Shown one piece after another: positions 1 to 8,324 of a stretch of 64,000 nucleotides of DNA. The stretch covers positions 1 through 64,000 of the forward strand of contig JAMWZC010000010.1 of assembly GCA_024304985.1 (NCBI GenBank), read 5' to 3'. The notes beneath the pieces were generated by a model. That model did not search any database, was not told where the DNA came from, and saw nothing but the letters and a program-made list of their open reading frames with translations. The position numbers and the translations under genes are program-made. Within the stretch, counting starts at the first letter, position 1. Each line of letters starts with the position of its first letter. Origin of the DNA: Paracoccaceae bacterium. Lineage in GTDB: Bacteria > Pseudomonadota > Alphaproteobacteria > Rhodobacterales > Rhodobacteraceae.

Positions 1-83
1 CCCGAGAATAACCCTAAATCCATAATCAGAGGTGGCTCACTTCTCGGTGAAAAAAACGGCTCACTTCTGGGTGAAAATCAACA
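1..83. mobile_element. Possible terminal repeats of an IS21-like insertion sequence lying mostly left of the window
   Basis: Two 20-bp near-identical direct repeats, GGCTCACTTCTCGGTGAAAA at 34-53 and a one-base variant at 58-77, lie 24 bp apart. Read on the minus strand the segment starts TGTTGATTTTCACC at base 83 and holds tandem CACC...GAAGTGAGCC units. That resembles, from memory, the multiple terminal repeats of IS21-family elements. No istA/istB gene is inside the window, so the identity rests on repeat layout alone. Confidence 0.4.
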
Positions 84-411
84 GGTCTGGTGCCAGTCGA
101 GCCGCAATTTCCCTTAGGTATCAGCCCTGAACTATCCCATTAGCTTTCCCTTGCGTTGCGAGGATAGACCCAGCCCACACACAGCTCTTATCTCCTCGTA
201 ATCCTGTCTGTTCCTATGGCGATGGCTGTCGGGGAGAAGACCGTGAGGGATGGTCTGTCGCGTGAGGCGTAGCGACCAGCTCTGCCAGCTATGGCTCTGG
301 CATTAGGTACCACCATCACAAGTACCCATCGCTGGTCGGAAGACCATCGGCTCAGCCCTCGCTGCAGCTTTTTGGGTTGTAGCGACCTCACACCCCTTCA
401 ACACCACAATC
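84..411. other. Non-coding stretch upstream of the helicase-like gene
   Basis: About 330 bases between the putative IS end and the 638-aa gene. Short open frames exist on both strands but none has a ribosome binding site or a recognisable product. The promoter of the downstream gene should lie here, but I see no convincing -35/-10 pair. Confidence 0.5.
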
Positions 412-2328
412 ATGGACCTGCACATGGCACAAGCATCAGTTTTGGCCACAGGGGTCACGCTTGCTTTTCCGCATGTGCTGGCTCCGGTGGTACAAACACC
501 AATAAGACCCTTCTATAGAGATTGTACTACCCCTCAGTCTTCCAGCTTGGCTGAGGCGACGACCTCCTCCTTGTTCGCGTTTCTGGGTCAACGTGGTGGT
601 GGTCTCCCCCATCAGGATGTCACCATAGCACTGCGGGAACTGGTCGCTACGATGGTGGCTATGGCTGAGGGGACAGCCTCCCCGGTCTTCCACCTCTCAA
701 GTCTCGATCCTGGTATCGGCAAGACCACGGCGTTGATCTGCTTCGTCCAGGAACTGTTGAGGTCTGACAAGCACGAGGACGTGGCTGTATTGCTCTGTTT
801 CTCCCAGCTGGAGGAGATAGCCAGGCTGGTCGAGGAGATGGGTCTTGATGAAGCGGACTTCGCTGTCCTGACATCAGATGAGAGGGTCAACGCGCTGAGC
901 GCCACACAGCCCAATCAGGCCCGCGTCCTGTTCACTACCCACTCCATGCTCCGTAGCCGGTGCCGTGGTCGTACCTTCAAGGACGCAGAGGTCTTCCACT
1001 ACCAAGGGGAGGTCCGCGAAGTTCGGATATGGGACGAGGAGATGCTGCCCGGTGAGGTGGTCTCCATCAACACTGACCAGCTTGCAGCCCTGCGTGGCCC
1101 CCTGAGGATGTTGCATCCGGCACTGGTTCATGTGGTGGAAGAGTTGGAACAGGCGCTCAGGGCCTCTGGTGGCCAAGGGACATACGATTGGCCTGATCTC
1201 GAGGAAGTCACAGAGGTCTCCCTCTGGTCAGCCAAGAAGGGTCTGGCACAAGGCCATGCCACCCATCTCGACAGCCTCTATGCGCTCTCAGGTCGCTGTG
1301 TTCTGCTTCGCAAGGCCAGCAACGCATCCACAGTCATCACCGCGCTCGACAGCCGAGACGCGATACCGGACGACCTTGCCCCAGTGGTGATCCTCGACGC
1401 CTCAGGTCGTGTCCGCTCGACGTACAGCCAGTGGGAGAAGCGCAAGGGGAACCTGGTGCGATTGCCATCTGCAGTCAGGAACTATCGCAACCTCACAGTC
1501 CGCGTCATGGACAGAGGGTCTGGAAAGACTGCCTGGTGGACTGATGGAGAGGTTCTGGCCTTGGAGGTCGCCAAGCTGATCGACAGCAAGCCTGACGAGG
1601 AATGGCTGGTGATCTACCAGAAGGGGGGCAACGGTGGGACCATCCCTGATCAGATCATGGGGTTGCTCGGCACAGACCCCGGTCGTGTTCGCTTCCTCAA
1701 CTGGGGTAAGCATCAGGGGACGAACGAGTTCCGGAACATCCGCAACGTCATCTTGGCTGGTCTGAACAACTACGCAGAGACCGACTACGAGATGGCGGCT
1801 CGGCATTATGGCGGCACCCCAAACGACCAAGAGGCCCCCAAGACCCTCGTTGAAGACATGCAGGCCGGTGAACACAAGCACCACATCCTGCAGGCCCTGT
1901 GTCGCTCAGCCGTGAGGCAGAGCAGCGGGTTGGAGTGTGGCCCTTGCAATGCGTACATCATCGCCCCGAAGCGTTCAGGGGTCCGCAAGCTGCTTCCCCA
2001 GGTCTTTCCTGGCTGCAAGGTAGGCATCTGGAAACCGACCAAGAAGAAGGCCAAAGGGAAAGTCGAGGAGGCGCTGGCCTATGTGCAGATGCACTTCGAG
2101 GACTATCCTGATGGGGTCTTGCCGTTCGCCGAGCTTCGGTCTGTCTTGGGCTATGATGCCTCCAACTTCAATAACCGCATCCGCAACCATGACAGCTTCA
2201 AGGCTGGGCTGGAGGATATGGGGATCGAGGAGATCATCCATGGCAAGGGACGCCATCGCAACGCCTTGGCGAAAGTGACGCAGCCCTTCGGCCCCCTGGA
2301 AGGTGCTGAGTACATCGCGGATGTTTGA
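412..2328 (+). CDS. Helicase-like P-loop NTPase of mobile-element type
   Basis: A 638-aa protein with a relaxed Walker A (LDPGIGKTT, residues 98-106) followed by a WDEE box near 207-210 that fits a Walker B/DE motif. A later segment (about 540-555, QALCRSAVRQ) is reminiscent of superfamily-2 motif VI. The C-terminus (about 580-638) is basic and may bind DNA. Together these suggest an ATP-dependent helicase or replication protein of the element. The start is uncertain: ATG at 412 and ATG at 424 both lack a clear Shine-Dalgarno, and the first 50 residues look little conserved, so translation may begin later. It is the only large gene between the window edge and the integrase. I cannot name the family precisely. 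Confidence 0.55.
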   Translation: MDLHMAQASVLATGVTLAFPHVLAPVVQTPIRPFYRDCTTPQSSSLAEATTSSLFAFLGQRGGGLPHQDVTIALRELVATMVAMAEGTASPVFHLSSLDPGIGKTTALICFVQELLRSDKHEDVAVLLCFSQLEEIARLVEEMGLDEADFAVLTSDERVNALSATQPNQARVLFTTHSMLRSRCRGRTFKDAEVFHYQGEVREVRIWDEEMLPGEVVSINTDQLAALRGPLRMLHPALVHVVEELEQALRASGGQGTYDWPDLEEVTEVSLWSAKKGLAQGHATHLDSLYALSGRCVLLRKASNASTVITALDSRDAIPDDLAPVVILDASGRVRSTYSQWEKRKGNLVRLPSAVRNYRNLTVRVMDRGSGKTAWWTDGEVLALEVAKLIDSKPDEEWLVIYQKGGNGGTIPDQIMGLLGTDPGRVRFLNWGKHQGTNEFRNIRNVILAGLNNYAETDYEMAARHYGGTPNDQEAPKTLVEDMQAGEHKHHILQALCRSAVRQSSGLECGPCNAYIIAPKRSGVRKLLPQVFPGCKVGIWKPTKKKAKGKVEEALAYVQMHFEDYPDGVLPFAELRSVLGYDASNFNNRIRNHDSFKAGLEDMGIEEIIHGKGRHRNALAKVTQPFGPLEGAEYIADV

Positions 2329-2341
2329 GCCGGAAAAATCT

Positions 2342-2369
2342 GAGCGCCCCATCAATATACTGGGCGTTC
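2342..2369 (+). terminator. Possible terminator after the helicase-like gene
   Basis: GAGCGCCC (2342-2349) can pair with GGGCGTTC (2362-2369), eight pairs including one G-U, loop of 12, followed by GCTTT. It starts 13 bases after the stop codon. The U-tract is weak. Confidence 0.35.
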
Positions 2370-2617
2370 GCTTTACCCCCCCATACCCCCTGACAGGGGC
2401 TACCCCTGCAGCGGTCACCAAAGGGTCAGCTACAGATGGAGCAACAGTGCGGTCTCTCGCGTCCGCTGCTCCTCGACCCGATCAGGCCACCGTAGACCAA
2501 ACCGTAGACCACATGGTGCCTGTTGACTGCCACCCCTGACCTCGGATAGCCCTTGTTTTGCTGGAGCTACCAGCTGATGCGGTGCCTGTAACGGGAACAC
2601 AACGGGGAAACCCAACA

Positions 2618-2699
2618 GCCCCCGGGCACCACTTTATCAGCTAACCCATTGGTATCACTCCAGCTTTTTGCAACTGCAAGGAGCCGTAGACCATGTCGG
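2618..2699 (+). repeat. 82-bp inverted repeat, left copy (tRNA-Phe 3' end plus integrase leader)
   Basis: Bases 2618-2699 are the exact reverse complement of 3876-3957, 82 of 82 positions by eye. This copy begins with the last 14 bases of tRNA-Phe (GCCCCCGGGCACCA) and ends in ATGTCGG, the first codons of the integrase, here pointing into the integrase 3' end. The repeat stops one base before the integrase stop codon. Confidence 0.95.
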
Positions 2700-2700
2700 C

Positions 2701-3882
2701 TCACGTGACTGCCTTCATCCACTTCCTGAGAACGTCCAGAGGGTAGCCTGAGCCGTATCCGTGGCCTACCCCTTCGGTTTGCCAACCGCCGATCTGGTCG
2801 ACGATGTCAGCGGGACACTCAACAGCCCTGAGGCGATCCCGCATTGAATGGCGGAAGCCATGCATCGTGCATCCTTCGGGGACAAACTCTTTCAACCATT
2901 TGTTCAGCGCCGCGCTGGCCGAGTTTGCATTGGTCGTATCTGTCTTGTTGTAGCGAGGAAAGGCGAAGGCAGAAGGGGTCTTCTGTGCGAGGATACGTTC
3001 TGCTGCCCATCGTGCCTCACCCTCGAGGGGAACATCGCGTTCGCTTCCCTTCGTCTTGAGCCGACGCCACGGATGCGGGCGGATACGGGCATAGATCGAT
3101 CCACCGTCTGCGCGGATGAAGTCTTCTGTGGTCATACCCGCTGCTTCGGCCAAGCGCATACCTGTGTCCGAAACCAGCGCAACCAGCCACCGCAGGTCGT
3201 CATCAATCTCCCGGCACTTGGACTGAACCAATGCCAAGGCGTCTGCGGGAACAGGGCTTCGATCTGACGCACCGGCTGATCTGTCGTAGTAGACACCAGT
3301 GAATGGGTTGTTCAGGCTCAGCCCCAACTCACTCGCGGCGAAGTTGGTGACAGCCCTGACGGTGCCAAAGACCCGCGTCATGCTTGTGCCTGCCAGACCA
3401 CGGGCGATCAGACTGTCGCGGAAGGCGTTGGCGTCAGCCTTTGTGTATGCATCGAGGTGCTTGTCGCCGCAGGCATCGATCACATAGCCACAGGCTCTCT
3501 CTGCGGCCCTGTGGAAGGTCACAGACTTCCCCCTGCCCTTCTGCGTCAGGTAAATGCCGACAGCCTCAGACAACACTACAGATGACGAGGAAACAGCAGA
3601 AGGAATATGCGTCACCGCATCAACTCCAGCGATACGCTGCAGCCTCAACATGTGCTTCCCTGGAAGGTCCTTCTCTTGGCTTCGCAGGTGATACCAATAC
3701 TCGTCGAGCTGATCCGCAGCTCTTCTGGCTCGGGCTTCGGCTACTTTCGGGGACCTTGTACGCAAGGAATATGCGATCCGAGGTGACGTGTAGTGGCGTT
3801 TCAACTCACTTGGGATGCGACGACTGAAATAGAAAACCCCGTCTTTCACGAAGGTGAACGTGGGCGAAATGGTCTCCGACAT
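2701..3882 (-). CDS. int: Tyrosine recombinase/integrase of the tRNA-Phe element
   Basis: A 393-aa site-specific recombinase. The N-terminus (FVKDGVFYFSRRIPSEL) resembles the DUF6538-type arm domain of phage integrases. The C-terminal catalytic domain shows DTGMRLAEA (catalytic Arg), KGSERDVPL (Lys), HGFRHSMRDRLR (HxxR), GGW in place of the second His, and a Tyr in the GHGYGSGY region. It presumably integrates and excises the element at the tRNA-Phe 3' end, which lies about 60 bases upstream of its start. The start ATG at 3880-3882 lies inside one arm of an 82-bp inverted repeat whose other arm abuts its stop codon, so the gene sits in an invertible-looking cassette. Confidence 0.92.
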   Translation of the reverse strand: MSETISPTFTFVKDGVFYFSRRIPSELKRHYTSPRIAYSLRTRSPKVAEARARRAADQLDEYWYHLRSQEKDLPGKHMLRLQRIAGVDAVTHIPSAVSSSSVVLSEAVGIYLTQKGRGKSVTFHRAAERACGYVIDACGDKHLDAYTKADANAFRDSLIARGLAGTSMTRVFGTVRAVTNFAASELGLSLNNPFTGVYYDRSAGASDRSPVPADALALVQSKCREIDDDLRWLVALVSDTGMRLAEAAGMTTEDFIRADGGSIYARIRPHPWRRLKTKGSERDVPLEGEARWAAERILAQKTPSAFAFPRYNKTDTTNANSASAALNKWLKEFVPEGCTMHGFRHSMRDRLRAVECPADIVDQIGGWQTEGVGHGYGSGYPLDVLRKWMKAVT

Positions 3883-3957
3883 GGTCTACGGCTCCTTGCA
3901 GTTGCAAAAAGCTGGAGTGATACCAATGGGTTAGCTGATAAAGTGGTGCCCGGGGGC
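3876..3957 (-). repeat. 82-bp inverted repeat, right copy (tRNA-Phe 3' end plus integrase leader)
   Basis: Perfect inverted partner of 2618-2699. It contains the last 14 bases of tRNA-Phe including CCA (3944-3957), the spacer that should hold the integrase promoter and ribosome binding site, and the first integrase codons (start at 3882). Together the two copies enclose 2700-3875. Confidence 0.95.
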
Positions 3958-4018
3958 GGAATCGAACCACCGACACGAGGATTTTCAATCCACTGCTCTA
4001 CCCCTGAGCTACCCGGGC
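3944..4018 (-). tRNA. tRNA-Phe (anticodon GAA)
   Basis: The minus strand folds as a cloverleaf: acceptor GCCCGGG with CCCGGGC, D-arm GCTCAGGGGTAGAGC, anticodon loop TTGAAAA (anticodon GAA), T-arm with GGTTCGATTCC, discriminator A and an encoded CCA at 3944-3946. It lies just after yacG, and its 3' end serves as the attachment site of the element to its left. Confidence 0.96.
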
Positions 4019-4086
4019 ACGGGAGAACGCGAGGCGTTCGGGTTGCAGCGTTCTAGGCGAGGCGTGGGGGGCTGTCCAGAGGGTTT

Positions 4087-4103
4087 GCACAAAAATTTTG
4101 TGC
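4087..4103. other. 17-bp perfect palindrome between yacG and tRNA-Phe
   Basis: GCACAAAA-A-TTTTGTGC is perfectly symmetrical. It lies 38 bases after the yacG stop codon and about 70 bases before the tRNA 5' end. It could be a weak terminator for the yacG operon or an operator; its A/T-only tip argues against a strong terminator. Confidence 0.4.
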
Positions 4104-4141
4104 CGCGCCAGACTGGTAGGCGGCGCGGTGCCAAGGCCGCG

Positions 4142-4336
4142 TCACTGGGGTTTCAGCGGGTCGTCGCGCAGGGCGTCCTCGATCGCGTCAATGGCGGCCT
4201 CGATATCATCGGGGTCCTGGCTGGGCACGGCATAGGTGCCGCTGAACCAGCGCGCCAGATCGACGTCGGCGCAGCGTTTCGAGCAGAAGGGGCGATAGGC
4301 CGGATCGGGCTTGCGCTTGCAGATCGGGCAGGTCAT
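4142..4336 (-). CDS. yacG: YacG, zinc-binding DNA gyrase inhibitor
   Basis: A 64-aa protein with the family signature CPICKR...FCSKRCADVDLARW: four cysteines (CPxC near residue 3, FCSxRC near 18) that bind one zinc. YacG proteins bind GyrB and inhibit gyrase (established for the E. coli protein). The start ATG overlaps the stop of the upstream RNase E/G gene by four bases (ATGA), so the two are translationally coupled at the end of the infA-maf-RNase operon. Confidence 0.92.
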   Translation of the reverse strand: MTCPICKRKPDPAYRPFCSKRCADVDLARWFSGTYAVPSQDPDDIEAAIDAIEDALRDDPLKPQ

Positions 4337-5373
4337 GGGCGTGCCCCCTGCTCCTCCAGCAGCGCGGCCAAGGGCACGCGGGCGCGTTGGCGCTGCAACT
4401 CGTAATGGCCCAAGGGTGTCCAGCCGGCCAGCACCGTCTCGATACTGTCACTGCGGAACGCGGCCTTGATCGCCATCTCGAAGGCGCGGCGGTCTTTCTT
4501 GGGCATGGGTGCCAGATCCAGCGTGATCTGGCCGCCCAGTCCCCGCAGGCGCAACTGACGCGGCAGGTCACGACCCAGCGCGATATTCGCCTTGAGCGCT
4601 GCGGCAGGGCTGGTGTCGCTGCCCGTATTGACATCCACGGCCACCAGCGCGCGGGTCGGCTCGACAAAAGCGAACGCCCCGCCACCCAGCGTCACACGCG
4701 GATCACGCAAGCCTGCGATCATCTCCAGCACGCCGTGGGACTCGAAACTGCCCTCGGCTGTCACCACCTCGGCCGGCTCCACCCAGTCGCGCCAGGCCAG
4801 CACATGCGGCCCGTCGCCTTCGGTCAGGCATTCCGCCTCACCCTCGGTATCCGACAGCACGGCTGTGGCCAGATCGGCCATGGCGGCGATATCCTCGGCA
4901 ATCTCATCGGGATCGGCCACAGCACAGCTTGAACGCAGGATCAGGCCCATCGGACTCTCGCCCATCACCTCATGCGCGATTCCCAAGAGCGTGTCGCGCA
5001 GATCGTCATCCTTGATCGACCGGCTGATATTGAGCCCCGGCGCCTCGGGCGTGACGATCGCATAGCGGCTTTTGAACAGCACCTTCTGCGTGACCGGCAG
5101 GGCTTTGCCCTCCTCGGCATGGCCGGTCACCTGCACCAGCATCGTCTCGCCGGGGGCGATGCCCTTGACCTGCCGCAGAAAGGCCATGCCATCGGGCGTG
5201 CGCAGAAACAGCCCGCCCTGCCCCTTCACAGGCCGATCCGCCACGGCGCGATAGATCGCACCCGGACGCGGGCCATCGGCGTCGATCAGCAGATCTTCCA
5301 GCCGCCCATCCACGATCAGGGCCGCGGCTTCGCGCCCGTTGATATGGTCGAGGATGATCTGACGGCCCTTCAT
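4333..5373 (-). CDS. rng: Ribonuclease E/G family endoribonuclease, short RNase G-like form
   Basis: A 346-aa protein starting [20 protein letters not shown]. The later half has [21 protein letters not shown], the conserved DNase-I-like catalytic stretch of RNase E/G in which Asp residues coordinate Mg2+ (DVNTG). There is no long disordered C-terminal scaffold, and it is shorter than E. coli RNase G (about 490 aa), a known compact form in alphaproteobacteria. It likely cleaves single-stranded RNA in maturation and decay. ATG at 5371-5373 overlaps the maf stop by four bases; a longer upstream open frame is only maf read out of frame. Confidence 0.88.
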   Translation of the reverse strand: MKGRQIILDHINGREAAALIVDGRLEDLLIDADGPRPGAIYRAVADRPVKGQGGLFLRTPDGMAFLRQVKGIAPGETMLVQVTGHAEEGKALPVTQKVLFKSRYAIVTPEAPGLNISRSIKDDDLRDTLLGIAHEVMGESPMGLILRSSCAVADPDEIAEDIAAMADLATAVLSDTEGEAECLTEGDGPHVLAWRDWVEPAEVVTAEGSFESHGVLEMIAGLRDPRVTLGGGAFAFVEPTRALVAVDVNTGSDTSPAAALKANIALGRDLPRQLRLRGLGGQITLDLAPMPKKDRRAFEMAIKAAFRSDSIETVLAGWTPLGHYELQRQRARVPLAALLEEQGARP

Positions 5374-5948
5374 GTGCGGTCCTTCCAAATGGGGTAACCC
5401 GCCGCCTGCAACAGGCCTGCGGTCTCGGACAGCGGCAGACCGACGACGCCGGTGAACGACCCGTTGATCCAGGGGATGAACGCGCCTGCCGGGCCCTGAA
5501 TGGCATAGCCGCCCGCCTTGCCCTGCCAGTCGTTGCTGGCCAGATAGGCGTTCAATTCCTCGTCCGACAGCCGCTTCATCTGCACGGTGGTCACGACATC
5601 GCGCTCCCAGACACGCGCGCCACGCCGCACGGCGACCGCCGTGATCACCCGGTGACGCCGCCCCGACAGCGCCCACAGGAATTCCGCCGCCTGGCCCACA
5701 GACTCAGGCTTGCCCAGAATCCGTCGCCCCAAGGCTACGGTCGTATCGGCACAAAGCACGATGTCATCGTCATCCGCCTCTACGGCGCGGGCCTTCTCAA
5801 TCGCCATGCGCGCGCAGTAGGGGCGCGGCAATTCGGCCTTGTGCGGTGTCTCGTCGATATCCGGCGCGCGGATGGCGTCAGGTTCAACACCAATCTGCGC
5901 CAGCAGTTCCCTGCGGCGCGGACTGCCGGATCCGAGGATAAGTTTCAC
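5370..5948 (-). CDS. maf: Maf family nucleotide pyrophosphatase
   Basis: A 192-aa protein beginning [20 protein letters not shown], the Maf substrate-binding SGSPRR motif. Further marks are the DIDETP segment near residue 50, the ARxKA-like stretch and DTTVALG. Maf proteins hydrolyse non-canonical nucleoside triphosphates such as dTTP/UTP or m7GTP depending on subgroup. It sits between infA and the RNase E/G gene with an ATGA overlap to the latter, as is usual in Rhodobacteraceae. The subgroup cannot be fixed by eye. Confidence 0.92.
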   Translation of the reverse strand: MKLILGSGSPRRRELLAQIGVEPDAIRAPDIDETPHKAELPRPYCARMAIEKARAVEADDDDIVLCADTTVALGRRILGKPESVGQAAEFLWALSGRRHRVITAVAVRRGARVWERDVVTTVQMKRLSDEELNAYLASNDWQGKAGGYAIQGPAGAFIPWINGSFTGVVGLPLSETAGLLQAAGYPIWKDRT

Positions 5949-5959
5949 AGGTAAAACAG

Positions 5960-6178
5960 TTACTTGAAGCGGTAATTGATCCGACCCTTGGTCAGATCAT
6001 AGGGGGTCATTTCCACCTGAACCTTGTCGCCAGCCAGAACACGGATGCGGTTCTTGCGCATCTTGCCTGCCGTATGTGCGATGATCTCATGGCCATTTTC
6101 TAGCTCGACCCGGAACGTCGCATTCGGCAGGAGTTCTTTCACGACACCGGGAAATTCGAGCGTATCTTCCTTGGCCAT
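5960..6178 (-). CDS. infA: Translation initiation factor IF-1
   Basis: A 72-aa protein, [20 protein letters not shown]..., with the full S1-like OB fold ([32 protein letters not shown]). IF-1 binds the A site of the 30S subunit during initiation. An in-frame ATG 21 bases upstream exists, but the start at 6178 has GGAGAG five bases ahead and gives the canonical N-terminus. It is the first gene of the infA-maf-rng-yacG run. Confidence 0.97.
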   Translation of the reverse strand: MAKEDTLEFPGVVKELLPNATFRVELENGHEIIAHTAGKMRKNRIRVLAGDKVQVEMTPYDLTKGRINYRFK

Positions 6179-6262
6179 GGTCTCTCCTTCGTCAATCATC
6201 CCGCCATGCTGCGGGACAGGCGCTTAAATGGTCCGATCCGCGCCGATTTTCAAGGGGAATCT

Positions 6263-7156
6263 CTAGGCTGCGGGCTTTTGCGCTTTCCGGGTCAATGCAC
6301 CCTCCTGTTCGGACCAGTGCGACAGGTTGAGAACATGGCCATCCGCGCGCACATCGCGCACCGCGGCAAGGTCCACCGTGGCATAGGTCCAGCCGGGGCG
6401 ATTCAGCTTGCCTTCCGCGATCACGCCGGTGGGCGGAAAGCCGCGGTCTGGCGGGCCGAAGATGCCACCTGTGCCGGTATTCTCCTCGACCGCATAAAGC
6501 CGGGGCTGCTTGCCCACCAGCGAGGACATGACCGTGACGCACTGCCCCTCCAGCGCGCGCGCCATGGCCCCGATGCGGACCCGCCAATAGCCCTCAAGCG
6601 CCTCGGTGCAACTGGGCACCAGCAGGATCTCGACGCCGCGCTCCATCAGATCGCGGGCCAACAGGGGGAATTCGCTGTCATAGCAGATCAGGATGCCGAT
6701 GCGGCCCAGATCCGTGTCAAAGACCCGCAGCGGCCCTGCCCCGTCTTTGGCCCCACTGATACCCCATTCCTCGCGCTCGAACCGGGTCATGATCTGCTTG
6801 TCCTGCACCCCGATCAGGCCCGCAGGGCCGAACAGTCCCGCACGGTTCACCACCGCCGAGCCGTCGATCACCGGGGCCGAGGCGGACAGGATATGCACCC
6901 CGAACCGCGCCGCCAGCGCCGCATGCAGATTGTAGCTGGCCCCGACCCGGCCCGCGACCGCGCGGATCGACCCCTTCAGGTCACCCGCCACCCGTGGCCC
7001 GTCCAGTGACGCCAACTCCATCGCGCCATACTCGGGAAAGACCAGAAGATCCGCCCCGTCCTGCGCGGCTTCGGCCACCCATGCAGTCAGCTTGGCCTCG
7101 TAGTCGGTCCATTCCTTGAACCAATCAAGGGGATAGGCAGAGGTCGCGATCTTCAT
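6263..7156 (-). CDS. Carbon-nitrogen hydrolase (nitrilase superfamily)
   Basis: A 297-aa protein, MKIATSAYPLDWFKEW..., with a Glu in LLVFPEYGAMEL, a Lys in GVQDKQIMTRFE and a Cys in GILICYDSEFPLL: the Glu-Lys-Cys catalytic triad of the nitrilase superfamily. Such enzymes are amidases, N-carbamoyl hydrolases or similar; the substrate cannot be read from sequence. It lies upstream of infA in the same direction. It belongs, with the next two genes, to a trio sitting inside a core gene block. The ATG at 7156 was chosen because the family N-terminus begins there. Confidence 0.85.
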   Translation of the reverse strand: MKIATSAYPLDWFKEWTDYEAKLTAWVAEAAQDGADLLVFPEYGAMELASLDGPRVAGDLKGSIRAVAGRVGASYNLHAALAARFGVHILSASAPVIDGSAVVNRAGLFGPAGLIGVQDKQIMTRFEREEWGISGAKDGAGPLRVFDTDLGRIGILICYDSEFPLLARDLMERGVEILLVPSCTEALEGYWRVRIGAMARALEGQCVTVMSSLVGKQPRLYAVEENTGTGGIFGPPDRGFPPTGVIAEGKLNRPGWTYATVDLAAVRDVRADGHVLNLSHWSEQEGALTRKAQKPAA

Positions 7157-7257
7157 GAGGTTCAGTCCTGTGTCCGAGTCCCACCCATGATGACGCAATC
7201 ACGCGTCAGGTTCAAACGGATTGCCCGTTGTGGTTGCGAAAGCATGATCCGCCCTGC

Positions 7258-7842
7258 CTATAGCGTCTTGATCCAGAATTGCAGCGGCTTGTCCGTCTCG
7301 GCACTCTGGTCCAGATCCTTCCAGCCGAAATGCGCCACGACCCCCGCCAGCGGGCGATAGCCACGCTTGCGCCAGAACGGGTCCAGCGCCGCGTAATCCG
7401 CAGGGCGCAGCGGATGGTCCTCGGGCCGGATCACGCCGCAAAAGGCCGACTTCCTCAAGCCCAGCTTGCGCGCATGATCCTCGCGCAGATCAAAGAAACG
7501 ATGCCCGATCCCGTGACCGCGCCATGCGGGCAGCAACACCGATTCCGCGCAATAGAAGATCTGGCCCAGATCCTCGCCCGTGCCGTCGAAAGCGGCCGCG
7601 AAATCATCGGCGTGATCCTGCATCGGCAGACCCGTCGCCGCCCCGACCAGACGCGCGCCATCAAAGGCCCCCACCACCACCGCGCGCGGATTGTCACGGT
7701 AAACCGCCAGATAATCTCGCTCATAGCCCAGATCCCCGTCATAGAGATAGGGCCAGTCCCGGAACACCGCGATGCGCAGCCGCGCCACATCATCCAAGGC
7801 GGCCTCCAGCGCCGCCCCGGTCAATGCCTCCACGCGGATCAT
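7258..7842 (-). CDS. GNAT-family N-acetyltransferase
   Basis: A 194-aa protein starting MIRVEALTGAALEAALDDVARLRIAVFRDWPYLYDG. The acetyl-CoA binding segment is around SVLLPAWRGHGIGHRFFDLREDHARKLG, matching the R/Q-x-x-G-x-G/A loop. Proteins with this FRDWPYLYDGD start are common unassigned acetyltransferases in Rhodobacteraceae; the acceptor is unknown. Its ATG overlaps the stop of the SnoaL-like gene (ATGA at 7839-7842), indicating a two-gene operon. Confidence 0.8.
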   Translation of the reverse strand: MIRVEALTGAALEAALDDVARLRIAVFRDWPYLYDGDLGYERDYLAVYRDNPRAVVVGAFDGARLVGAATGLPMQDHADDFAAAFDGTGEDLGQIFYCAESVLLPAWRGHGIGHRFFDLREDHARKLGLRKSAFCGVIRPEDHPLRPADYAALDPFWRKRGYRPLAGVVAHFGWKDLDQSAETDKPLQFWIKTL

Positions 7843-8246
7843 GCCGAGACCTGCGCCACCCAGTCGGCCAGATTGTAATAGGTCACGACGCGGGTGATCT
7901 TGCCGTCCTGCAAACTGAAGAAGGACCCCGCCGGAAGGCGGTAGCCCTGCCCCTTCGCCTCCGGCAGGCCCGCATCGGTCGCCAGATAGGTGCCGTTGAC
8001 GATGTATTCCGCCCCAGCACGGGTGCCATCCGGGCTGGTGAAAATCACCATATCCGTCAGGGTCTCCTTGTAGCAGCGGCTCATATGGTCGCAAAACGCG
8101 GCAAAGGCCGCCTTGCCGGTCCGCACTTTGCCCTCATTGACATGATGGGCCACGTCATCGGACAGGCATTCCACCATGGCGGCGCTGTCACCGGCGTTGA
8201 AGGCATCGAAATAGCGCTGGATCGTGGTGCGGGCCGTATCGGTCAT
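7839..8246 (-). CDS. SnoaL-like / nuclear transport factor 2-like protein
   Basis: A 135-aa protein, MTDTARTTIQRYFDAFNAGDSAAMVECL..., with the typical NTF2-like pattern: helix RYFDAFNAGD, a His pair (VAHHVN), and a C-terminal LQDGKITRVVTYYN strand. The fold is shared by ketosteroid isomerases, polyketide cyclases and non-enzymatic proteins. AGGAGG eight bases before the ATG at 8246 decides the start over an in-frame one eight codons upstream. Translationally coupled to the acetyltransferase. Confidence 0.8.
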   Translation of the reverse strand: MTDTARTTIQRYFDAFNAGDSAAMVECLSDDVAHHVNEGKVRTGKAAFAAFCDHMSRCYKETLTDMVIFTSPDGTRAGAEYIVNGTYLATDAGLPEAKGQGYRLPAGSFFSLQDGKITRVVTYYNLADWVAQVSA

Positions 8247-8324
8247 GGTCAAACCTCCTGTTTGGGCCAAGACCTAGCAGGGGCCGTGGCCCGCTCCAAG
8301 CGGGACTTTGCGGGGTTTCGCCCC

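Larger units (their letters stand above)
1..3957. mobile_element. Integrative element inserted at the 3' end of tRNA-Phe (tRNA-proximal end only)
   Basis: A tyrosine recombinase gene reads away from tRNA-Phe, and the DNA to its left carries a helicase-like gene of mobile-element type before the window ends. The tRNA 3' end forms part of an 82-bp repeat (3876-3957). The far attachment site is not visible, so the element probably extends beyond base 1. What is seen: integrase, tRNA junction, repeat. What is inferred: the element extends left and the core gene order resumes at the tRNA. Confidence 0.7.
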
